Origin: an uncultured bacterium
GTDB taxonomy: Bacteria > Patescibacteriota > Gracilibacteria > Absconditabacterales > Absconditicoccaceae
Assembly (NCBI GenBank): GCA_946611795.1
Contig: CAMOEC010000055.1
Location: 1 to 58,353 of the forward strand
DNA length: 58,353 nucleotides
Direction of reading: 5' to 3'
Position 1 is the stretch's first letter. Every line of letters starts with the position of its first letter. A program made the translations under genes and the position numbers. This document shows positions 49,915 through 58,353 of the stretch, in pieces. The notes beneath the pieces are model-generated. The model did no database searches. It saw nothing but the letters and a program-made list of their open reading frames with translations, and was not told where the DNA came from.

Positions 49915-49926
49915 GTATATTAGGAA

Positions 49927-51018
49927 TTATTCTCAAGTGTATTGGTATAAACCTTTATCAATTCTTTTGAAGTCGTCTTTATATTTTTGAAGGTTAAGAA
50001 GAACTGTATTTTGTGAAACCATTTTTTGCTTTAAAACTTCTTTAGAAAGTTCTTTAGTATTCATTGGTCTATCGAATTTCTTGAATACTCTAATTAGAAT
50101 ATCTCTAACACTTCATCCTTCATATCCCCATTCTTTTAATCAGTATAGACCTAATCCTAAGTTAACAAATACATCGTTATGTTTTACAAGATCGTTATGT
50201 ACAGTATTAACTTTAACTTTACTATTAGGGAACCATTCCATGATTTTTGCAGGTAATTCTTGATAGTGGATTGGTTTATTTAATCTTCTCATAGTATAAA
50301 GCATTTTTAGCTTTACTGTTTTTGGATTGATATCATCAAAATCAACTAGTCCAATTTTTCAATCAAGGATAGACATATCTCTAACAATTGAGAAGAAGTT
50401 GATGTAGAATAAATCATTCTTTAAGAAAGGTATATCTCTAACATCATCAGCAAATTCATCTTTTAATACAGAAATGAATTCATATAAGTCTTGGCTTTCT
50501 TTTCTTTTATTGAAATGATCTTGACTGAAGATTACCATTTTTGTAAGGAGATCTTCATAAAGAGGTTCAATATAGAAAGCTTTAGATAGATATTTATTTC
50601 TTTTCAAATATGTAATATCGAAGTCTGAAACGAGAATTAATTTTAGTTCTTGTTTTGAGAACTTAAAAAGGTTTTTATTGATTATTTTTGAGATTAAAGA
50701 GTCTTCGCTAAGGATACCTCCATGAACTTCAAGGATTTTTTTACTTTCGCTTAATACGTTCATATAAACTTCATTTCCAACAATAAGTCTTCTGAATCTC
50801 ATTAGCGCTTGAGTCTCTATTTGTCTCACTCTTTCTCTGGTTAATGAGTATTCCTTTCAAATCTTTTGTAATGGAATTTCTTTTTCTCCATTCAATCAGA
50901 ATTTTCTCATCAAAACAAGCCTTTCTTTTGGTTTACAATAGATCAAGATATCTTTTAGCTGTGTTGATTCGATATCAACCTTAATCTTCTTGTCATCCAT
51001 TTTTACAACGAAACTCAT
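49927..51018 (-). CDS. Sigma-70 region 4-like DNA-binding protein with C-terminal HARE-HTH-like domain
   Basis: ILIYCKPKERLVLMRKFGLNGEKEIPLQKIGKEYSLTRERVRQIETQALMRFRR (sigma region 4); C-term RPMNTKELSKEVLKQKMVSQNTVLLNLQKYKDDFKRIDKGLYQYTGE. Confidence 0.78.
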
Positions 51019-51295
51019 TTTTTATCAAAATAATGGTATAAAGACTCTTTTAAGAGGTCCTTTATATAAAATAAAATCCTCTATTAGCAGTATAAGAAAG
51101 TGAAAAAGAATGTCAAGAATTTTATTGCATAAAATTAAAAAAAATGAAAAAGTTATTATATATTATATTTTTGTGGTTTATTTCTCTTTTTATTGTCTTT
51201 TGTCAATATATTTGGTTAAAAAAATAACTTTGATTTTTTGAAATATTTGAATTTTCGATTATAATTAGTTTTGAGTTTATATATTCGAAACTTCA

Positions 51296-53371
51296 ATGTT
51301 GGAAAGATTTCAAAACGTTGTTTATGATACAAATTATGCAATGCTAATTCCAAGCTGAGGTTTTGTCGTTATTCCAAAAGTGGTAGAAGCAAAAGAAGGT
51401 GAAGTAAAGAAAAAAAATGATCCTATGTGATGGATGGATTCTATATTGCAAAAAATTTGATTAGCTCCAGATTCAAAAGCTTCAAAAAAAAGTTGAGAAA
51501 ATGTTGAGAAAAAAGATAAAAAAACTGATAAACAAGTAAAAAATCAACCTGTGTTGGCACAACAAATAAGGGATTTGTTACAAATGCCAGATGAAGAATA
51601 TAGTGATAAAAAGCTTACAAGTGAATTAAGACAGTATATAAAAGAAGTTGATACGCATTATAATTCGTTATTGGCAGATTATAAATCTCATATAGCTCCG
51701 TCATATTGGAAAATTGAGACTCAAAAATTTAATGTTTCATGAATTTTGTGAAAGTGTTATTATACTCAAGAATATCCTAGTTATATTGATATGCTCTGGA
51801 CAAGAGATATTATGAGTATTCATGCTAAATGGGATATGAGTTTTTATATATATCCTGAAGATGATAGTGCTATTCAGTCAATGTTAAAACAAAAGGCTAC
51901 GCAATTAAAGGCGGAATTGTCTGATTCAATGCAAAAGTGAGTAACTATCGATAAGGATGTTGAACAGCAATATCGTGATGTTGAAATGATAAGAGAAAAA
52001 TTAACGACAAAAGAAGAAAGGTATTTTGAATTGTGAAATTATACTACAATATATGATTATGATGAAGAAAAATTGAGAGAAACAGGAAAGAAATTTGAAC
52101 AAAAGATTTCATGATTTTGAATAAGAGTTAAGAATGCTATTCAGAGAATGGATAATGGTTTTACAGCGAATTTACCTGTTTGTTTGGATGATATGTGAAT
52201 TGTGAGAAGTGCTGTTACTTCTTCATTAGCTGCATCATTCCCATTTATTTCAAGTGATCTTATTTCAAAAACAGGAATCCTATATTGAGTTAATGCACAT
52301 ACTGGAGGTTTGGTTATTTTTGATCGTTTTAATTCAAAACTTCCAAATATGAACAGTGTTATTCTTGCAACATCTGGTGCTTGAAAATCTTTTACAGTGA
52401 AATTGGAAATATTAAGATATCTTCTTAATTGAGTTGATATTATTGTAATAGATCCTGAAAATGAATACCGTTCTCTTTGTGAAAAAGTTTGATGAACTTA
52501 TGTAAATATTGCTACTTCTTCTCAGCAATTTTTGAATCCGTTTGATATGCCTCCAATGCTTGAGGATGTTGAATATGGTAAGTGAGATTTGTTACGTTCT
52601 CAAATTATGAATATGGTGTCTCTTATTCAAATTTTGATTTGAAAAATGACTCCTGAAGAAGAAGCACTTTTGGATAAAGCTTTGCAGAATACCTATGCAT
52701 TAAAGTGATTTACTTTTGATATGGATGATTATTCTTGAAAAACTCCTCCTTTGATGGAAGATCTTATGAATGTATTAGAGTGAATGCAGTGATGAGATCA
52801 GGTTGCTTTGAAATTGAGTAAATATGTTACATGAACATTCGGTAAATTGTTTAATAATTATACGAATATTGATATTAATAATGTATTAACAGTTTTTAGT
52901 ATCAGAGATGTTGAAGATGCTTTAAAAACTCCTGCAATGTTTAATGTTCTTAATTTTATTTGGGCGAAGGTTAGAGCAATCAAAAAGCAGAGATTACTAG
53001 TTTGTGATGAAGCTTGGATTATGCTTCAAAATGAAATTTCTGCAAACTTTTTGTTTGGATTGATTAAAAGAGCGAGAAAATATGGTTTATGAATTACTAC
53101 AATTTCACAAGATATTGAAGACTTTATTCGTAGTCCTTATTGAAAACCAATTGTTTCAAACTCTTCATTGCAAATATTGCTTAAACAATCTGTTACATCA
53201 ATAAAGTCTTTGAATCAATTGTTATGACTTTCTGAAGCGGAGCAACAGAGGTTGATATCTGTTTGAGTTTGAGAAGGTTTGATGTTTGTTTGAACACAAC
53301 ATGTTTGAGTACAAATTTTAGCTTCTCCGAATGAAAAGGATTTTATTACAACAGATGTTAGAAATACATAG
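51296..53371 (+). CDS. VirB4/TraC-family type IV secretion ATPase
   Basis: LPNMNSVILATSGAGKSFTVKLEILRYLLNGVDIIVIDPENEYRSLCEKVGGTYVNIAT...KQRLLVCDEAWIML...LFGLIKRARKYGLGITTISQDIEDF. Confidence 0.92.
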
Positions 53372-53383
53372 TGTTTTATTTTA

Positions 53384-54322
53384 ATGATGTTTATGATGGG
53401 AAAAAGCCGTTATGATAGTGATGTCATGTTCTCTGCAATGTCGGGGCTGCTTTTTTTCTGATTAATAATTCAATATTTGTTGAGAAAGAATAATAATCCA
53501 CGAGATGATGATGAAAAAATGTTTGTTAATTCGTGGTGTATTATTTGAAATTATGTGTTAATATTGTTATTGTTTTTTTTCTTAAATGTTATAATTTTTG
53601 AAGCAACTTCAGTTAGTTTGTTCTCTGTTTTTGCTAAGTTTTTTGGTTTTTTAATGTTATTTTTGATAGTTATTTCATTGCCATTAGTTGTGTCTTGAAA
53701 GAATATTCAGTTTCATAAAGTGGAGACAACAAGTGAAGATAAAAGACAAATATTGCTTTCTTTTGTTCCTTTTCTTTCTTCATATTTGTGGTTTTATTCA
53801 AAAAGATATGATGCTCCAAATTTTTGGTTAAAGGAAGCACAATTGTGGTTTTTGATTTTTCGGTTGTTCCTTTTCTTTTTTAATTCATGGATGGTTGCAT
53901 TAGTTTTTGCATGATTCTTACTTTTGAGAATTTTTTTCCTTATGATTTGAGGTGATATTTTTAGTAGTGAACAAAAACAAAGAATGAGACATCGATTCCT
54001 TGTTTATCCAGAGGAATCTTTTTCTGTTATTTTTGTTTTTATTAGACAATGAATTTCACTTCTTTTTAAGAAGAAGGAGGTATCAGTTGAAGAGTTGTTA
54101 AAATATCAAGAGAGTTATCGCTCTCCATGGAATGTAAAAACATATATTTTGACTTTGTTATTTGTTTGTGGTTTTATTCTTTTTGCTTATTATTGGTGGA
54201 GTATTTGATTATATCGAAAAATTCTTCCTATAATTTGGATTTTTGTAAGAATTTGAATATTATTTTATACAGGAAATAAAATACCTAAAATGCCTATTGT
54301 AGCAGAATTAACTTCAGAATAA
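53384..54322 (+). CDS. Hypothetical membrane protein of the VirB4 module
   Basis: MMFMMGKSRYDSDVMFSAMSGLLFFGLIIQYLLRKNNNP...; several TM segments; 12 bp after virB4-like gene. Confidence 0.65.
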
Positions 54323-54350
54323 CTTTAAATATTAATCTTTAAATTAAATA

Positions 54351-55319
54351 ATGATAAAAATGAAAACAAAATTAAAAAAAATGTTATGTTGATTATTTAT
54401 GTGAATAGGTTTGTTTTGATGAGTTTTTGGACTTAATGTCGCGAATTGAGCTGGTGGTAATGGTAATAATTTCGATTCAGTGATGGTAAGTTCAACACAA
54501 AGTATTCAATCACATCTTGATAATAAAATTGTGGAATGATCAAATCGTGATACAGCATTGGCAATTATTCAAAAGGTTATTGATGTCTTTTTCGAAGTAA
54601 TGGTTGTTGTTTGAGTTCTTGTTGCAATGATTGGATTTTATCAAATTTTGACATCTGGTGATGAATCTAAGATAAAAACATGAGTATTGACGTTATTATA
54701 TTGAGTTCTTTGAATTATCCTTATGTATTCTGCAAAATATTTAACAAGTGTTATTTTTTGAATGTATACTACGACGAGTTGAAGTGTTGTAACATCACTT
54801 TCAACTGTTGAAATTATTAGAACAATTTATGATGATATGATGTATCCATTTATTAAAATTGCAATCTATCTTTCATTGTGAATACTAGTTATTCTAATGA
54901 TGTTTCGTGTGTTTACTTATATTACATCACAAGATGAATCGACTAAGAAAAAATCAATGATGGTTATAGTTTGGACAACAATTGGTATGTTAATTATTTC
55001 TTGAGCAAAGCAAATTGTTGAAGCGGTTTATTGAAATCAGACATCTGTAATGAGTGGAAAAACAAATCTTTCATGAATAGGTTCAACAATATTTGATCCA
55101 TCAGAAATACCTATTGTATATAGTGTAATTAACTGGGCGTTATGATTAACAGCTTTTGTTCTTCTTGTGATGATTATTATACAAACCTACAAAATATTAA
55201 CAAAGCCAGATGATGCAGCAACGTTTACTTCGTTGAAAAAGACAATTATCTATGCATTAGCATGAATATTGCTTATTTGAGCAGCTTATCTATTATCAAA
55301 TTTGTTCATAATATGATAA
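54351..55319 (+). CDS. Membrane protein with three tandem VirB2/TrbC-like two-helix units
   Basis: Signal peptide, then VMVVVGVLVAMIGFYQILTSGDESKIKTGVLTLLYGVLGIILMYSAKYL / FIKIAIYLSLGILVILMMFRVFTYITSQDESTKKKSMMVIVWTTIGMLIISGAKQIV / LGLTAFVLLVMIIIQTYKILTKPDDAATFTSLKKTIIYALAGILLIGAAYLL. Confidence 0.75.
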
Positions 55320-55421
55320 TTGTGTGCTTGAAATAAATTTAAGTAAAGACTAAAAAATTTGACAATATTTGGTTTACGATTATAATCTTATAAAGCTTTA
55401 AAAAAATAAAAATATAAACTG

Positions 55422-56198
55422 ATGAGAAATAAAATTCTTTTGAGTACGGATACAATGGTTTGATATTGATTAGATATTATTTTTGATATGGCAAAACAAT
55501 GCTGATATACCGGTATTGATCTTGCTATTTCAAAATGATTTGATGCTTGGAATGAAAATTATGTTCAAAGTTTGGTGAAAAAATATGAATTACCTGTTTA
55601 TTCCGTTCAAACTTCATCGTTGTTAAATACAAAAGAAATGAATAAGGTCTTGGATCTTTGTGAGAAAACTGATTGTGATTTGATTACAATTAATGCTCCT
55701 AAGTATTTTGATTTTAAGTCTTATTCTTTCATTTCAAACAATATTTCAACTTATCAACAACAAAATCCAGCTTTGCATTTTGCTATTATAAATCCTGAAG
55801 ATACTAATATTTTTGCATTACCTATTCCTGCTTATCGTTTTAGTAATGTAGTTGATATTATTAAGAAATATGGCTGTAATCTAGCATTGGATATTTCAAA
55901 TATGAATAGTGAAGATTTAGAAGGAACTTTTATAAATAAACTAGATGAATTTGCTCCTTATTTATGAGTTGTCTATGTTTCAGATAAATCAAAAGAAGGT
56001 AAAACACATCTTTTACCATGAGAATGAATCTTAAAATTACCAACATTTTTCAGAAAAATTAGAAAGGCTTGATATCTCCGTCCATTTAGTGTTAAATTGG
56101 ATTTAACAAAAGAAGAATTGGCTGATTCTGATAAGATTGAATTGTTATTAACAAAGGCGAGAGAATATATTGAAAAATATAGTGAAGAAGAAGCTTAG
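55422..56198 (+). CDS. Xylose-isomerase-like TIM-barrel protein
   Basis: MRNKILLSTDTMVGYGLDIIFDMAKQCGYTGIDLAIS...ELPVYSVQTSSLLNTKEMNKVLDLCEKTDCDLITINAP...CNLALDISNM. Confidence 0.7.
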
Positions 56199-56245
56199 TA
56201 CTTTATTCTATTATGATAATGAGGGAAGATTTATTCTTCTCTTTT

Positions 56246-56749
56246 TTAAATGTTTAAATTTATGGTATCTCCTGTTTTTAATCAGATTTCATTTGCAACA
56301 CCACTATTAATTTCTATAGCCCATAAATTATCGTTATTTGGTTTATAAATAGGACAATCTTCTTGTTTGCATGGTGGTGCAGAAACAATGTCAACAACTT
56401 TGTATCCTGTTGTTAATCGTATTATATCTAATGGTATTAATGTGTTTTTCATCCAAATAGAATGTTTTCAAAGTCAATCGAAGGAAAAAAACATTCAACT
56501 ATCTTTTTCTAATGTTTCACGAAACATTAATCATAATTCTCTTTCTTGAGGTGTTTTTGCTATTTCAAGATTTATACATTTTTCATTAAAACAAAAATTT
56601 GGTATTTGTTTGGTTTCTTGTTTTGAGTTTATAGTTTTGTTTTGTATATGAAGGAAAAAGAAAAAGATAATAGCTAATTTTATGCTAATTATTATCGCGA
56701 ACCATTTAAGGAAACTGTTGAGTACTTTTTTATCGTTTTCTTTTCACAT
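56246..56749 (-). CDS. DUF192-family protein with N-terminal TM
   Basis: INLEIAKTPQERELGLMFRETLEKDSCMFFSFDWLGKHSIWMKNTLIPLDIIRLTTGYKVVDIVSAPPCKQEDCPIYKPNNDNLWAIEINSGVANEIGLKTGDTI. Confidence 0.85.
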
Positions 56750-56841
56750 CTATTTTGTGTTTTAGAAAAGTAATTAGTTTGCAATTGTAGTGTGAATTTT
56801 TATAATTCGCTTTGAATTTATCTTTTTTTGTTATAATTGCA

Positions 56842-58353
56842 ATGACACAAGTTCAACAATGAGAAAGAGATGTAAGAATTTGAAAAATTCAAAAATTACT
56901 TTCTATGGGAATACATCCATATGCTCAAAGTTTTAAAAAAACTGATTATATTGAAGATATTATAAAACAATATGAAAATGCTGAGTTGCGTGAAATAGAA
57001 ACGATTATTGAAAAGCCAGAGATTCAAGTAGCAACTGCTTGAAGATTAATGCTTTATCGTTCTCATGGAAAATTGGCGTTTGCTAAAATTCTTGATAGTA
57101 CTGGACAAATTCAGTTGATGTTTCATAGAGATCAATGTAGAATATTAAAAACAACTAAAGTTTCTGATTGAAAGATGGAAGATGTCCCAACAGAAAGTCT
57201 TGAATTCCCAGAAAGTGAAACAGGAGTAATGACGGCTTATAAGTTTGTAGAAAAAATGGTGGATATTTGAGATTTTATTTGAGTTAAAGGTGAGGTTTTT
57301 AAGACTCATAAATGAGAATTAACAATTTTTGTTTCAGAGTTTAAATTCTTATCGAAAGCTGTTAGACCTTTGCCAGAAAAATTCCATGGTTTAAGTGATC
57401 AAGAGGATTTGTATAGAAAGAGATATTTGGATATGACAATGAATCCTGAATCATATGCAAGATTTTTGTTTAAATCTAAGTTTTATAAAACATTAAGAGA
57501 ATTTTATTTTAAAAATTGATTTACTGAAATTCAAACTCCAATATTAGATAATGCTGCTTCAGGAGCTGCTGCTAGACCATTTATTACACATCATAATGAT
57601 TATGATGCTGATGTTTATTTGAGAATTGCGTTTGAAACATCATTAAAGAAAGCAACTGTTTGAAGATTTGAAAGAGTATTTGAAATTGGACAAGATTTTA
57701 GAAATGAAGGATCAGATCCATCTCATCTTCAAGAGTTTACACAAGTAGAGCATTATGCTGTATATTGGAATTATGAAGATAATATGCGTTTTACTGAGGA
57801 AATGTTTGATTATCTTTTTGATAATCTAGGAATATCAAGACAATTAAAGGTTAAGGATAAGGATTGAGTTGAAAGAGAAGTTGATTTTACAACTCCATGG
57901 GAAAGAATTGATTATACTAAATGAATATATGATGCTTGTTGAATAGATATTACAAAATATTGAATTGATGATGCTGATGTTTTGAGAAACGATATTAAGG
58001 CTAAGAATATTGAGTTTGAAGGAATGGATGATATGTGAACAACAACATTAATAGATTATCTTTATAAGAAAGTTTTGAGACCAAAGATTATAGGACCAGC
58101 ATTTATTTATAATTATCCTGTAATTATGCAGCCATTGGCAAGAATTTCTGATGCTGATAATGGTATTGTAGAACAGTTTCAATTGTTGGTTAATGGTTGG
58201 GAAATTTGTAAAGCATATTCTGAGTTGGTAGATCCATTGTTACAACAGGCTAATTTTGATAAGCAAGCAGAAGCTGCAGAAAGAGGAGATGATGAAGCTA
58301 CAAGTTGAGATGATGCATTTGTAGAAGCAATGGAATATGGAATGCCTCCTCAA
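56842..58353 (+). CDS. lysS: Lysyl-tRNA synthetase (class II), 3' truncated by the window edge
   Basis: [33 protein letters not shown]...[17 protein letters not shown]...[74 protein letters not shown]. Confidence 0.93.

Noticed and set aside
51296-55319. Integrated conjugative element
   Set aside because: No relaxase, coupling protein, integrase, transposase or flanking repeats seen; surrounded by housekeeping genes.
772-58353. Widespread pseudogenisation (dozens of genes with internal stops)
   Set aside because: All the apparent internal stops are TGA at glycine positions; TAA/TAG occur only at gene ends, so this is recoding, not decay.

Overview
AT-rich chromosomal window that reads cleanly only with a non-standard code: in-frame TGA = Gly (including P-loop glycines of YchF, PilT, AtpA and AtpD) and, from internal evidence, CGA/CGG = Trp. 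This matches the code described for Absconditabacteria/SR1 (NCBI table 37) or at least the table-25 Gracilibacteria/SR1 group. The supplied standard-code ORFs are mostly fragments or antisense artefacts. I rebuilt about 46 CDSs by re-reading TGA as sense. Contents: the 5' end of a 23S rRNA (minus strand, no 16S directly upstream), truD, mltG, two adjacent prepilin peptidases, ychF, corA, folD, a CtpA/S41 protease, a TraX-like protein, a HigA-like antitoxin with an upstream repeat array, an RluA-type synthase, secF, rnc, an LCP protein, an SLH/lysozyme-like protein, a lipoprotein, pilT with two VirB2-like proteins, a large lytic-transglycosylase-like protein, hsp20, lepB, ssb, three tRNAs (Leu-CAA, Gly-GCC, Ser-UGA), an HD hydrolase, an eIF2B/ribose-1,5-bisphosphate-isomerase-like protein, a class A PBP, a LysM-CHAP protein, def, a Cas4/AddB-like nuclease, a complete F-type ATP synthase operon (double-length c subunit, epsilon between alpha and gamma), an RND transporter with a C-terminal RDD-like extension, a TPR protein, ftsX, a sigma-region-4/HTH protein, a VirB4-type module with a triple VirB2-like hairpin protein, a TIM-barrel protein, a DUF192 protein and a partial lysS. 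No CRISPR array or mobile element was seen.
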